Origin: Pseudoips prasinana
Lineage: Eukaryota > Arthropoda > Insecta > Lepidoptera > Nolidae
Assembly: GCA_951640165.1 (NCBI GenBank)
Contig: OX621245.1
Coordinates: 18,592,330 to 18,656,329 of the forward strand
DNA length: 64,000 nucleotides
Direction: 5' to 3'
The translations under genes and the position numbers were made by a program. Positions 12,901-21,779 of this stretch are shown here, in pieces (the stretch's first letter is position 1; the number at the start of each line of letters is the position of its first letter). The notes under the pieces were generated by a model. The model was not told the DNA's origin. It searched no databases and was given only the letters and a program-made list of their open reading frames with translations.

Positions 12901-15900
12901 CCATGGCGCGCCGCAGTATAATTGTATCAAAATAAAGCAATATGAATTCTAAGTTCAATAAACTAAGGATAACATCAACTAGATAAAAAAAAAATCTTCG
13001 CCGGCCGGAGAAGGCTGGTGGTGGCGACGAGTGCGCGGTCGTACTCTCGTGTCGTACGATATCACGGATTGTGTACTGTACAGCGTCACCAGGGTTTCCA
13101 ATAACCTAAACTTGTGGCGAATATAATGATTGAATTTATATAAGATATATATAGCCATTTGAAAAACTTGTTATTGATTAAAATGCGGATCGGGTATATA
13201 ATTGATTTTAACTAGATAAATAATAAAGAAAGTGTTATTATTATTAGCAGTAAAGACGCGCGCGAGCTGAGCGTCGTATGAAAGAAACATAGACCTAAAA
13301 AGGTCTCGATACTACAAAAAAAACTTTTAATCCTTTTTTTTATGTATATAAGTTATGGCCGAACTCGTACACCATAAGTTGATGCTTACGATGTTAACTA
13401 TCTAGTTCTGCGAGATTATTGGTGTTTTACAAGTACAATAGACAACATACCTAAAGCACTTCACAATTTAGGTGTGAAAAAACTAGTAGATATCTCGGTG
13501 ATCCATAGTATTTGCAATGCACCAAGCAAAGGACTCCTCCTGAACTAGTAATTGAATTGAACAAGTAATCGAATGCAAAGTAACCCGCAAGCCACGGGTT
13601 GCATGTGACTATATGTAATTAGAGAATCTAGTTTACGCGGGAGTAATCTAGATTGAACTTTATTACATGGTAATGAGAGCCGTTATTTTAGTGTCCTAAC
13701 AAAGTATACCAGTATTGTATTTTTTTTACTATCTTATAAGGTAATATAGGTATAATGGATACCAGAAGGCCACTATTGATAAAGTAGGACACAAATTGCG
13801 TGATACGAAACCCTACATGAACGAGACTGACTCGCACTTGGTCGTTTTTATTTCTCTTCACGCTGGTAGTGTTAGTAAATAGGTTGATATTCGTGTTTAA
13901 TTGCTACAGTGTTGTTAAACCAGAAAACTTGCCTCTGACTTGGCTTAACAAATTACATTATTCTTGACTTTACAACTATTAAAAAAGGAAGTTACCTTTT
14001 GGTACATCACTGTTGGACGGCAGGATATTCTGCTGGGCTGTGTTAATATTTTGCTGGATTTCTTGTCTTGGTAGAGTTTCTCTATCAATATCTTCTATTC
14101 CAGTTTCTTCATTGCCATCACTTCCATCTGCTTCTGAAATTTGAATATCATCGTTAGTGAATTCTTCTTTATAAATTCAACTGTTTTTTTGTTATGTAAG
14201 TAATATTATGTGTATAATAATAATATCCTGGTACCATTATTCACATACATCTGATCTGGCCACCTGATCTCAAACTAAATGGAACCTGTAGGTACTATGG
14301 AAACCAGATTACTGATATACTACTTTTATTTTGTAAATACATACTTATATAGACAATTACACCCAGACTCAGGACAATCAGACATGTGACTGCACACAAA
14401 TATCTGTGCTGGGTGGGAATCAACCCAACAACCCAGGCGTGAAAGGCAAGTATCTAACCACACATTACTTATTGCAAAATTTGATACTGACTATATCAAA
14501 TTGTGCAATAAGCTTAAGGGAAATGCTCTCTACATGATCCCATAGTATGGTATTTATGCAATGTTCTAATCTATTGTTTCATAGAAAAGTCGAAGTTGTT
14601 TCTATGTTTCTTGAAACAATAATTACTGCTACCTACATATATGACAGTAAATTATTTTTTAATGTTGAGTCAACTCAACATGAGTCTCATCTCATTTGAG
14701 TTATTTTTGCTAATTTGGTTTGTGAACATAGAACTTTAAGACTTATAGTCTCTATAGTCTAAAAGTCAGGTTATTACAGCAGGTTATTATTACCTGTTAT
14801 GGACTTTCAGACTAAAATGACGTTGGCCACCTTCATCAACAAGTGCCTCTAGCACGAGTTCCTGCAGTTAACTTACTCAATCACACGTATAGTTACGTCC
14901 CATACATTGAGCACCAGAGTTTTAGTTCTTAATAGTTTCCGCGAGAGGCGCTGGTGCTCAATGTATGGGAGGAAACTGTATGTGTGATCGAGTAAGTAAA
15001 CTGCAGGAACTCATGCTAGAGGCATATAACAGACTTGACATATGCCAATGAGTTCTTGCATTATTATTTGATCTCATTATTACTAGACATTAACACACCT
15101 TCACTAAACTAGGGGAAAATAAACAAATTTGGAAATGGAGTTAAATTAAAGCTAACAAAGCTTTAATTTAACTCCAACTATCTTCTAGAGTCAATTTAAG
15201 TAAAATACTGATATAAAGAATGTTTATATTAGAGCATCCTGATGTTACTTTAGTCAAACCAAATATTTTTTTGTTATTTATACTAATTTTCATTGTATAA
15301 GGCCTTTTTTACTATAATTGACTTGACCTCTGATTAAAATTATATAAATATAAATAACTTGGTACAACTAACACACTGCCATCTGATTCCAAACTAGACA
15401 GAGCCTGTACTAACATACATTGACAATAACTTAATACAAGCTAGCTAAATATCACTACCATTATAAAATAAATTGTATAAATGTTTTAACATTCCGTGTA
15501 CCTAAATATCTGTAATAAGTAACTAGAAATAAACTTTTTTAAAGTCTATATGAATAAAAACCTTTTTTATTTTATTTTACTACGGTAACCAGACAACTGA
15601 TAAACATACTTTATATATTTTTTTATATATAAATATGAGAGATAAATTACACCCAGACACAGAACAAATAATCAAACTCATCACACAAAGATTTTTCCTG
15701 GTTGGTTCCTAAAACTACAACCTGCAGCTTAGCAGCCAGGGTTACTAACCACTAGACCAAGACACCAGTCCAAGTACCAAAGCACACTATTTTTTTAAGA
15801 ATTCAAACAATGTTTATACTGAATCCATGTATGTTATAAAGTAAATTTTTAATGTCTTACCTTCATATTCGTCCTCACCCTGGCTACCCGGAGCTTTATC

Positions 15901-16857
15901 TTCATCTTTTGGTTTCATTCCCGGGGGTTGCGGCAACACATTACTTCCATTGTCACCTTTATTACCCTCTCCAACTGTCGACTTCTTTCCTTGATCACTT
16001 AAACTTGGTTGTTGTTTATCTTTCTCAGTTATAGCGGGATCATCCTGACTATTGCCTACTTCAACATTATTTTTCACTGCAGGTAAGGTCTGCTTAGGTG
16101 TAGCTTGATCTATTGCTTTGGATGATGCCTTATCAAATCTGACATCTCCTGAGTCACTGACCGCAGATGCTGCTGATAATCCTGAAGGTGTGGATTTAGG
16201 TATTACCGAATCTGATTGTTTTAGTGGAGTCAAGATTTTTGCATTATCTGGACTGGCATTATGCACATTGCTGATTGCAGATTTAGCATTTACTTCAGAT
16301 GAAGATACAACATTGTTGTTAGTACTGCTCACAGATGTTGTCTGTAAACCCTTCAATAGTTGGAATCCCCATTTGAAATACTTACAAAAGTAGTTTGCTT
16401 CGTATATATCGGTCTCTTCGAGACCACATATCTCGCCACAAGAGGCTGGAAGTTTCACAAATTCAGCTTGAGTATGATAATTGGAATAGTCTGCCAAATC
16501 GGTGAAGACCCAGTTAAGCGTCTCTGTGCACAGTTTGTTGACATCTTGCTTCTCTTGAATTTTTGTTATAGAATCGTCTATCACGATTTTCGACTCGGCA
16601 ACAGCAGAGCACAATTGCGTATTTATGTCATAAAACATTAAGCATTGTAATTGTTTCTTATTATACTTCGTAGACTGACTCGTATCCTGACATGAATGAA
16701 GAGTGTTGTTAATTTGAGCAGAAAGTACCTTGTTTTCACATTGGTTTGCTAGTTTGATCAGCGATTTGGATAACTCTAAAGGATCTGGAGTGATAGGGAT
16801 TCCCAGACTTTGATAATAAGAGTTCACTATCATAAATGTAACGATATAGCGAAACAT
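6845..16857 (-). CDS. TGOLN2: TGN38/TGN46-like trans-Golgi network membrane protein, four exons
   Basis: Joining 16857-15861, 14133-13996, 7953-7835 and 6982-6845 (minus strand) gives 464 codons including the stop, with matching phases 1, 1 and 0 at the three junctions. The start is the ATG at 16857, which has AACC before it; the open frame reaches further upstream but has no ATG there. Residues 1-19 form a signal peptide. The luminal part has eight cysteines (40, 56, 72, 83, 110, 140, 144, 158) and a sequon at N50. It is followed by a Ser/Lys/Pro-rich stalk and then an acidic stretch. Residues 395-413 span the membrane. HNKSK (414-418) and LEGR (424-427) line up with the membrane-proximal sequence of vertebrate TGN38/46, and YRRL (440-443) is a YXX-phi signal for clathrin-adaptor recycling to the trans-Golgi network. 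The family cycles between TGN and plasma membrane. The tandem luminal repeats of human TGN46 are absent. Assignment is firm for the membrane/tail region and weaker for the luminal domain. Confidence 0.85.
7055..7312 (+). mobile_element. SINE family A, full-length copy (intron 3)
   Basis: The tRNA-like head runs from 'gggcctgttagcgtggttgg' to the B-box-like 'gtgagtgagattcccacc'. It is followed by the body (gtgtgcatgaac...attatctatataa), 'agctctgcttaatttgggat' and the tail 'ccaggatattattattata'. It lies inside intron 3 of the TGN38/46-like gene, antisense to it. Confidence 0.85.
7313..7500 (+). mobile_element. SINE family A, headless copy in tandem
   Basis: The body and tail of family A are repeated directly behind the full copy at 7055-7312, starting at 'ttgtgtccatgaacatgtct' and lacking the tRNA-like head. 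The tail is 'gatgtcccaggatattatta'. The arrangement is head-body-tail-body-tail, as in a dimeric SINE or after unequal exchange. Confidence 0.75.
7835..7953 (-). CDS. TGOLN2: TGN38/46-like gene, exon 3 (membrane span)
   Basis: The acceptor is ATTTCAG|ATGGGT. The donor used here is AGTAAA|GTCAGT, chosen because it keeps the HNKSK-to-LEGR spacing found in the family; the C at +3 makes it a weak donor. The exon encodes residues 379-418: an acidic DDGDHF stretch and the hydrophobic segment from F395 to Y413. Confidence 0.8.
7996..8055 (+). mobile_element. RTE-like 3' tail fragment
   Basis: 'ttttgaggaggcctatgtcc' then 'agcagtggatgtcattcgat' followed by gatgatgatga: the last 60 bp of the RTE-like family, plus orientation, beside exon 3 of the TGN38/46-like gene (in intron 2). 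Confidence 0.7.
8225..8570 (+). pseudogene. LINE ORF2 C-terminal fragment and 3' UTR
   Basis: The plus strand reads RIRFYNKLPNDIR, a stop, then LPTNKFK, which matches the conserved end of CR1/jockey-type ORF2 (compare the VRIYNHLPEGIRDLP fragment at 38292-38610). It ends in 'gataaaataaatatatat'. The fragment is 5'-truncated and has in-frame stops, so it is a dead 3' end. Confidence 0.65.
8571..9008. other. Intron 2 sequence without recognisable element
   Basis: No repeat boundary or exon was recognised here. Short open frames near 8902-9135 come from the neighbouring hairpin element. Confidence 0.4.
9009..9173. repeat. Large hairpin (foldback element), about 76-bp arms
   Basis: The left arm 9009-9084 and right arm 9098-9173 are near-perfect reverse complements with a loop of about 13 nt. 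The outer part reads 'ggctgggtttccactgaggc', and the inner 'catggcttggaatccac' pairs with 'gtggattccaagccatg'. G+C is high for this window. Open frames on both strands here are mirror images and not genes. It lies in intron 2 and is probably a foldback MITE. Confidence 0.85.
9603..9750 (+). mobile_element. Lep1-type Helitron-like non-autonomous element
   Basis: Begins 'atcctactaatattataaag', then 'gcgaaagtttgtgag', and ends 'gggcacagctagt'. It is a second Lep1 copy (compare 5901-6078), shorter in the middle. In intron 2. Confidence 0.75.
9819..10132 (-). mobile_element. Helitron-like or related dispersed element
   Basis: It begins 'actagctgtgcccgcgactt', the reverse complement of the usual ...GGGCACAGCTAGT end. 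It carries 'tcggtccagccattgcagag', a (cagacagacaga) run and ends near 'tttgtatagata'. These are familiar blocks of common lepidopteran interspersed repeats. No coding capacity. Confidence 0.6.
10336..10862. repeat. Direct duplication of about 250-bp units, ending in a palindrome
   Basis: Unit 1 (about 10336-10595) and unit 2 (about 10596-10841) share 'acaatttga', 'cccaaaattcc', 'gaaatgtccacctcg', 'ccagtctcaaagaaga' and 'ccatggatta', and both end at 'cgggtccatcacgtg'. Right after unit 2 this end is repeated inverted: 10827-10841 and 10847-10861 are perfect 15-bp arms. No open frame. In intron 2. Confidence 0.8.
10863..11549. other. Intron 2 sequence, no gene
   Basis: A short plus-strand Helitron-like 3' end trace (gcggacgaaatcgcggataa, then gctagt) lies at about 11337-11362. 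Otherwise no recognisable element or exon. Confidence 0.4.
11550..11760 (-). mobile_element. RTE-like retrotransposon 3' region
   Basis: The minus strand reads 'gctgtgtggcggtatagaat', then 'ccccatctcatcccgtgggg', 'gtctgccaagcgtggcg', 'ttttggggaggccttcttcc' and 'agcagtggacgtcattcggc'. Same family as 50697-50935. It is a non-coding tail only. Confidence 0.75.
11828..12078. mobile_element. GC-rich MITE with imperfect terminal inverted repeats
   Basis: The left end (ctaatttcagagtgacccgc) and the reversed right end (gtgatttcagagtcgcgcag) form imperfect terminal repeats of about 30 bp around a strongly G+C-rich, internally palindromic core full of gcgcg words. About 250 bp long, no open frame, in intron 2. 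The superfamily is not clear; a target duplication could not be fixed. Confidence 0.7.
12079..13995. other. Intron 2 sequence with a G+C-rich patch
   Basis: 12600-12930 and 12990-13090 are clearly richer in G+C than their surroundings and could be remnants of an old transposon coding region, but no recognisable protein could be read in any frame. 13645-13705 resembles 4567-4630. No exon with consistent splice sites was found. Confidence 0.4.
13996..14133 (-). CDS. TGOLN2: TGN38/46-like gene, exon 2 (acidic stalk)
   Basis: The acceptor is TTTCAG|AAGCAG and the donor is CCAAAAG|GTAACT. The exon is 138 nt, phase 1 at both ends, so it could be skipped without a frame change. It encodes an acidic juxtamembrane segment starting EADGSDGNEETG, typical of the luminal stalk of this family. 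Confidence 0.8.
14222..14462 (-). mobile_element. SINE family A copy (intron 1)
   Basis: Reversed, it has the head-to-tail order of family A: the B-box region 'gggttgattcccacccagca', then 'gtctgattgtcctgagtctg', 'tatctatataagtatgta', 'atctggtttccatagta' and 'ataatggtaccaggatatta'. It lies just upstream of exon 2 in the gene's reading direction and in the same orientation. Confidence 0.8.
14843..15023. repeat. Long hairpin in intron 1, about 75-bp arms
   Basis: The left arm (14843-14919) and right arm (14950-15023) are reverse complements with a few mismatches, e.g. 'cccatacattgagcacca' / 'tggtgctcaatgtatggg' and 'gttcctgcagtt' / 'aactgcaggaac'. The loop is about 30 nt. The transcript of the TGN38/46-like gene would fold into a long stem here. 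It is probably a foldback MITE. Confidence 0.85.
15137..15175. repeat. Perfect 16-bp inverted repeat
   Basis: GGAGTTAAATTAAAGC (15137-15152) is followed after 7 nt by its exact reverse complement (15160-15175). It lies in intron 1, near the long hairpin. Confidence 0.85.
15362..15770 (-). mobile_element. SINE family A copy split by another insertion
   Basis: The tail part of a minus-oriented family A SINE (15362-15410, 'acacactgccatctgattcc') and its body and head (about 15581-15770, 'ggtaaccagacaactgata' ... 'aaccactagaccaagac') are separated by about 170 bp at 15411-15580. The inserted piece ends in an A/T-rich 'gaataaaaacc' tail with 'tac' on both sides, suggesting a retrotransposed 3' end. 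In intron 1. Confidence 0.6.
15861..16857 (-). CDS. TGOLN2: TGN38/46-like gene, exon 1
   Basis: This exon encodes residues 1-332 plus the first base of codon 333: the signal peptide, the whole eight-cysteine luminal domain and the Ser/Thr/Lys-rich stalk. The donor reads GAATATGAAG|GTAAGA. Without splicing, the frame runs on for 15 codons to a stop at 15814, which would give a secreted form lacking the membrane anchor. That is possible but there is no evidence for it. Confidence 0.85.
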
Positions 16858-17040
16858 GGTTGAGAAAAATACTCTGACTAATAGAAAATGAAGAAACCAG
16901 CACTGCAGTAAATTTAACACATAACACGATTAATTCACTTTTTAGTACCTACACGGAAGGAAATCAAAGAATGAATTTCGACGGAAATGAACTGTCAAGT
17001 AACAGGGCTGCCATTGTAAATTTTATTATAACCTCGTTTT
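16858..17040 (-). promoter_or_regulatory. Promoter and 5' UTR region of the TGN38/46-like gene
   Basis: No TATA box was seen. The minus strand carries TGGCAGCCCTG (17013-17003) and CTTGACAG (16999-16992) 135-155 bp upstream of the ATG. A very similar block (ttggcaaccctg ... tgtca) occurs at 21951-21977, and TTGGCAGCGTTG occurs before the candidate exon at 62259-62408. I infer a TATA-less, housekeeping-type promoter. The start site is not fixed. Confidence 0.4.
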
Positions 17041-17265
17041 TAACGTCTCTTTCATATGGCCTAGACATTAAGGAATGCAAACTGTATATTTCGAAATTAA
17101 AGAAGAAATATAGCACTATTTAAATATAAATATTTGATATTTTATTTAATCTGATAGACAATCATAATTCTCAATAAATCAATTTACATCTCATAACCCT
17201 TTTTGTACGCATACCGATTCAATGTTTTGTAAGCAGTAACTAAATATTTAATAGTCTATATAATA

Positions 17266-18546
17266 GGTCTTTACCTATGAAATTGCCTTTTGTATGAAAA
17301 AATTTAAACTAATTTTTTTCATGAATTTTTTTATTTGTATTAATCGAAGTAATCACCCATGCAATCAATGCATCTTTGCCATCGCAGTGGCAGTTTATTG
17401 ATGCCCTTCTTAAAGAAATCAGCTGGACGGGAGGCAACAAATTCTTCAAAGGCATTTTGTACTGCCTCTCGGGTATTGAATTTTTTTCCCGCCAAGAAGT
17501 TATCCAAATTCTGGAAAAAGTAGTAGTCTGTAGGCGCAAGGTCTGGTGAGTAGGGCGGATGACGGAGAGCTTCCAACCCCAGTTCTTGCAACTTGGAGAC
17601 CGTCTGCTGTGCAGTATGAGGTCGCGCGTTGTCGTGCAGGAGCAGCGGAGACGAGCGATTGACCAATGCTGGTTGGAGATGCGCCAGCTTCTCCATCATT
17701 GTGCTCAGTTCTTCACAGTACACATCTGCAGTAATGCTCACCCCGTTTGGTAAGAAGCTGTGATGAATCACACCGGCGCTAGACCACCAAACAGTGACCA
17801 TCACTTTTCTAGGGGTAAGTTTTCGTTTAGGGCATTGTTTAGGTGCTGAACCAGGATCCAACCAACTTGCTGAGCGCTTGCGGTTATCAAACAGAATCCA
17901 TTTTTCATCGCAGGTAACAATGCGGTTCAAAATTCCTTCATTTGTGTGTCTGTTGAGCAGTGCAAGGCACGTCTCGACGCGTACTTCGCGCTGGCGATCA
18001 TTGAGTTCGTGGGGCACCCATTTGTCAAGCTTTTTTACCTTGCCAATTTGACGCAAATGGACCAATATTGTTTTGACGCTAACGTCGAAAGCTGCTGCTA
18101 ATTCAGCCGTAGATTGTGTATCATCAGCTTCCACAACCGCCTTTAATTCGTCATTGTCGACCAAAGTCTTCGGACGACCGCGAGGTTCATTTTTCAGGTC
18201 GAAATTTCCAGAACGGAAGCGAGCAAACCAATAACAGGTGGTGCGTTGGTTTGTAGTGTTAGCTCCGTAAACGTCGTTGATGTTGCGTGCCGCTTGTGCC
18301 GCGTTGCTGCCACGACGGTACTCATATTCCATAATTACTCGAATTTTTAACGTATCCATGATGACGAAAAAGATTGAAATGCGATGAAAATGTAACACTA
18401 ATCAATAAAGAAATGACTACTTTTGGAAAAAAGAATCCATGTTTTTAAAATAAAATTAATTTGAAATTAGAATTCTTGGCCAAACAAAAATTATTTTGAT
18501 TTGAAATGGCCAGTACTGCAGAACGGCAATTTCATAGGTAAAGACC
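17266..18546 (-). mobile_element. Complete mariner transposon
   Basis: The terminal inverted repeats are perfect for 22 bp: 17266-17287 begins GGTCTTTACCTATG, and 18525-18546 is its exact reverse complement. TA dinucleotides flank both ends (17264-17265, 18547-18548), the expected mariner target duplication. Total length is 1281 bp, the usual size. The transposase frame inside is uninterrupted. On the right it abuts the start of the element at 18549-18812, so it landed at or in that element's 5' end. Confidence 0.95.
17340..18359 (-). CDS. Mariner transposase, intact (339 aa)
   Basis: Cut-and-paste transposase of the mariner group (Tc1/mariner superfamily). The start is the ATG at 18359 (MDTLKIRV); the open frame continues upstream only from a GTG. 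The N-terminal half holds two helix-turn-helix DNA-binding domains (NAAQAARNINDVYG; STAELAAAFDVSVKTI) and the WVPHEL motif. The catalytic aspartates are in CDEKW, in HDNARPH and in APTDYYFF; the last two are separated by 34 residues (D34D). No stop or frameshift is seen. The sequence resembles the cecropia/Hsmar1-type branch, which is a family impression only. With perfect ends and an open frame it could be active or recently so. Confidence 0.93.
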   Translation of the reverse strand: MDTLKIRVIMEYEYRRGSNAAQAARNINDVYGANTTNQRTTCYWFARFRSGNFDLKNEPRGRPKTLVDNDELKAVVEADDTQSTAELAAAFDVSVKTILVHLRQIGKVKKLDKWVPHELNDRQREVRVETCLALLNRHTNEGILNRIVTCDEKWILFDNRKRSASWLDPGSAPKQCPKRKLTPRKVMVTVWWSSAGVIHHSFLPNGVSITADVYCEELSTMMEKLAHLQPALVNRSSPLLLHDNARPHTAQQTVSKLQELGLEALRHPPYSPDLAPTDYYFFQNLDNFLAGKKFNTREAVQNAFEEFVASRPADFFKKGINKLPLRWQRCIDCMGDYFD

Positions 18547-18548
18547 TA

Positions 18549-18812
18549 ATATATAAAAATCAATGCCACTTTTCGTTGTAATGTTATAATTTAACAACGC
18601 CTTTACCGATTTGGCTAATTTTGATTTTGAATTGTTCGTGGAAGTCCAGGGAAGGTTTGTACGTAGAGAAAATTTAAAAAAAGTCTTGAAAAAGTGTACA
18701 ATCAACATCTTTTAGCAATTTAAAATATTTTTTTGTTTGAATAAATGAACTTAATAATCATTTTTTTATTACTATGCCTTATACGTAGCGAAGCACGTAC
18801 CGGGCCGCTAGT
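18549..18812 (+). mobile_element. Helitron-like non-autonomous element
   Basis: The start 'atatataaaaatcaatgcca' and the end 'gcacgtaccgggccgctagt' are typical ends of a Helitron-like family common in Lepidoptera, with 'taccgatttggctaattttg' near the start. No coding capacity. The mariner at 17266-18546 lies directly before it. Confidence 0.65.
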
Positions 18813-18999
18813 AGTATATAATAATAGTAATAGTTACTAAATAAAATTTAACCATTGTTTAAAATAGTTTCATTTGATTACATTTGAGAGCAAAGACCGA
18901 ATTCGTTTATTTATACAAATATCGTGACCGAACTATACACTGCAGATATTAATATAAATCGTTATACGTTTTTTGGTTTGCAAGGTCCGCATTATAATT

Positions 19000-19118
19000 A
19001 TATGAAATATGCCCCGCAGTTTCACCCGCGTTAAAGTAGTTATGGCGTAGAAGAGTAACTTACATACATCCATACATCCATACTCACAAACTTTCGCATT
19101 TATAATATAAGTAGGATG
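19000..19118 (-). mobile_element. Lep1-type element, 5' part
   Basis: The minus strand begins 'atcctacttatattataaat' then 'gcgaaagtttgtgag', the Lep1 start, and ends after about 115 bp near 'gtgaaactgcggggc'. The copy is short and internally deleted, with no clean AGCTAGT end. Confidence 0.6.
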
Positions 19119-20267
19119 TGTATTTCTAGGTAGGTTTTGGTAGTGCACGCCGGAATAGCTCGCATCAATAATAAAGCTAAAGATAAAAACAACAATAAAC
19201 ACGGGCTTAAAGTGAAATAAGATCACACGTGTGTGTAAATAAATAATTTAAAGTAGTGCTTATGTGAAGAAGTTTATTATATATTACTTAAATAATGTAT
19301 ATTAAATTTAATTTAACCCTCAAAGATTGTTTGCAATAATTCAATATTCCATGCAGATACAATTTGGTAGAGGCCATCATTCTTTTTTCCAGAAAACACC
19401 AATTACATTTCATATATTCTTCAGTCAGTTCATGAGTCCTTCTTCAGACTAAACCCGGAATTGACACAATTTTTACCGCTATAAGTGAGGTGTGATCTGT
19501 CTGAAGGGTGTTTAATTTGTTTTCCAATTTATGGAGGTTTTCAGTAGCTGTTTGTCTTACTTATGGACATCATCAATTCAACACCAATTTTAGCAGCGGA
19601 TTCCGAAGCCATTTTATCTAGATTTTGAATTATTTGTATATCCATGTGTTAGTAATAACTTTTATATGTTTTTTTCTTATAATATTTTTATTATTATTTC
19701 AGCATCTTCAATTATTATTTTTGGAAGCAGCGATCGTTTTCAAAGTTCTCGACCTTTTTGAATTTAATGAGTAAAGTGATCTTAAACTGTACTGTTATTA
19801 TAATATTTTCTTTGGCCCAGTTACTAATAGTTTTGATAGGACAATCCTGACGCGATGCTATCATCCTCAGGATGCCATTGCTGCTTTCACTGACGCGTGC
19901 AAAAAGAGAGGCAACTTTCTCATAACAGCATGGAAGCCAGAACCAACTTCCTTATCTTGTCTTGAGGTAGAACCGGTAGATGTTAAGAAATGAATAAGTA
20001 TAGGTATGCCTTGTGTCTTTCTGTCTCTTCCTATTATATGAGTAAGTGTATGTGCTAGTGCGGGACTATTGAGATTCGAGCCGATGAGCATCGTGCACAC
20101 CCGGTTGTATCATCTTAATATTGAACGTTTCTAATTAAACTATTTAATGTTATTTGTTCTTTGATTTTGTTGTAAACAATTCAACTCTTCATGTTTGATT
20201 ACATTTTTAGTTAAATAAGTAGCGTAAGGAACTTCGTTACAGGGGATGCAACTTATGACTGATCTGA
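19119..20267. other. Unrecognised region with faint coding character on the minus strand
   Basis: Between about 20100 and 19340 the minus strand shows protein-like pieces, e.g. GSNLNSPALAHTLTHIIGR and IHFLTSTGSTSRQ at 20100-19867, then KTISNWAKE in another frame. Stops and frame changes occur between them and no family could be named. It may be a decayed transposon or gene. The piece at 20100-19867 begins with GTG, not ATG. Confidence 0.25.
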
Positions 20268-20350
20268 CCCATCTGAAATAATGAAATTTATTCAGCACTT
20301 GGGTATTTACATACACTTGTACTTGTCAAGCTCACAATGTATTACATAAA
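20268..20350 (-). repeat. Dispersed repeat, copy 1 (retrotransposon 3' end?)
   Basis: The minus strand carries 'gtgagcttgacaagtacaag', then 'acccaagtgctgaataaatt', matching 30180-30266 on the plus strand. The gctgaataaatt block looks like a polyadenylation-signal-bearing 3' end. The family is unknown. Confidence 0.6.
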
Positions 20351-21240
20351 CACAGTTTAAAACAGTAATTAAAGCAACAAAATATTTTGAATTAGTCCGT
20401 CCGTGTGTTTTCGTCTTCTTTTGCTTTCGATATTTTTATATCTTTTTTTTAACATTGTTTTTTGTTTTTACATTGTGATTGGCTGTTATGTGGGCTAATG
20501 CACGCACAGAACCGATGGCATCTAGTTAAACAAAATAATTGTGAGGTAATAAACAATAACATTCCATTTCACTCAAGCAATTAAAATTACCTCTTGCAAG
20601 ATGAACAAACGCTGGGTGCATCCGCGCACATTTACAAAATTAACAAGTTACACGAAGTCGAATAAAGCGACGACTGTATGAGAACAAAAATGAGTACCCC
20701 AGCAGCTGTTCGACCAGTTACCGCAAGCAGCACCCGTTCACGAGTATGACGCGAGGGCCAGCCATCGCCTCCCTCACCATATTAGAGGGAAGGAAACGAC
20801 CCGACCCACAACACCACCGCAAGCACTAAGACACAATGGGAGCATGACGAGCTTACAGCGGAAAAGCTCATAGTGAAGTCGTTAACACCCTTCGGCCGAA
20901 CAGCGTTTGACGTTTTCATGATAAAATATATATTTGTTTTTATATTAAATATATGCATAAAAAAAATGTGAGCCGTCACGGGACGCCTGGCAGATGTGAA
21001 AAATCGGCATTATTTTTTAAAAGTAATATGCAGAAAAGAACATATTGTGATAGGAACTAAATATGTCATAATGATAAAATAAAAAGTCGATTGCGCCACG
21101 GCATGCGTCGCCACGCCAGAAATCTGTTTTACGTGCGGCTATAGATGTTTCACATCAAAAACTATAAGTAAAAGTATTAACATCATTATTTCTAAAGTCA
21201 GTTGAGTATAGCATAAATTAATGTCCTTAACGTAAGTTGC
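20351..21240. other. Non-coding region with a moderately G+C-rich patch
   Basis: 20690-20910 is richer in G+C than the rest ('cgcctccctcaccatatt' ... 'gagggaaggaaacgacccg') and may be a transposon fragment, but no protein could be read in any frame. Elsewhere AT-rich with no recognised element. Confidence 0.35.
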
Positions 21241-21640
21241 TCGTGTTCAAACAAGCGACCAAGCGTTTTTGTCATTTAAATAATCATTTAGAGTGAAATA
21301 AGCTTTTTACATTAAAATATTCTTGACCTCTGATTTAAATTTACTGTAGGGTAGTTCCTGGAGATTTAATGGTATTTTGTTATAAATTTGGATACTCAGT
21401 CCGACAAAAGAAGAATTAACCTTTTGCGAACGATGAGATTCGGCACACAGGAGTTTTATTCTGGAGTTTTATTTTGTTTGTTTATATTAAATGTTTCCTT
21501 TTTAAGTGAAACCTTTTTTAAATCAACTCAAACTTTTAATTAATGTTGTTTTATGCGTGGAGACCTATTAATGGCTCTCTGTCACGTATAACATATAAAG
21601 CAAATATGTCGCTGAAAGCTGTTGGTCTTCCTAAGAAAAA
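21241..21640 (-). pseudogene. LINE ORF2 C-terminal fragment
   Basis: The minus strand (about 21400-21290) reads IQIYNKIPLNLQELPYSKFK, the conserved C-terminal block of CR1/jockey-type ORF2, then a stop and KAYFTLNDYLND. The copy is 5'-truncated and has at least one in-frame stop. It is of the same type as the pieces at 8225-8570 and 38292-38610. Confidence 0.65.
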
Positions 21641-21747
21641 TAAATAAATAAAAATAAATAATCTATTGAACGTCGTATTACAGCCGGTCACGGCCAATAT
21701 GGCTGCGCCCATGGCTCATATCAGTTGACCGTATGGCATTTACTTTT

Positions 21748-21779
21748 TCACTCATTTGTGCACCTGCACAAATGAGTGA
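21748..21779. repeat. Perfect 15-bp inverted repeat
   Basis: TCACTCATTTGTGCA, two bases, then its exact reverse complement. Too short to assign; it may be the centre of a foldback element. Confidence 0.8.

Noticed and set aside
15852..16641. Plus-strand frames opposite the first exon of the TGN38/46-like gene
   Set aside because: They are shadows of the minus-strand coding exon; they have no features of their own.
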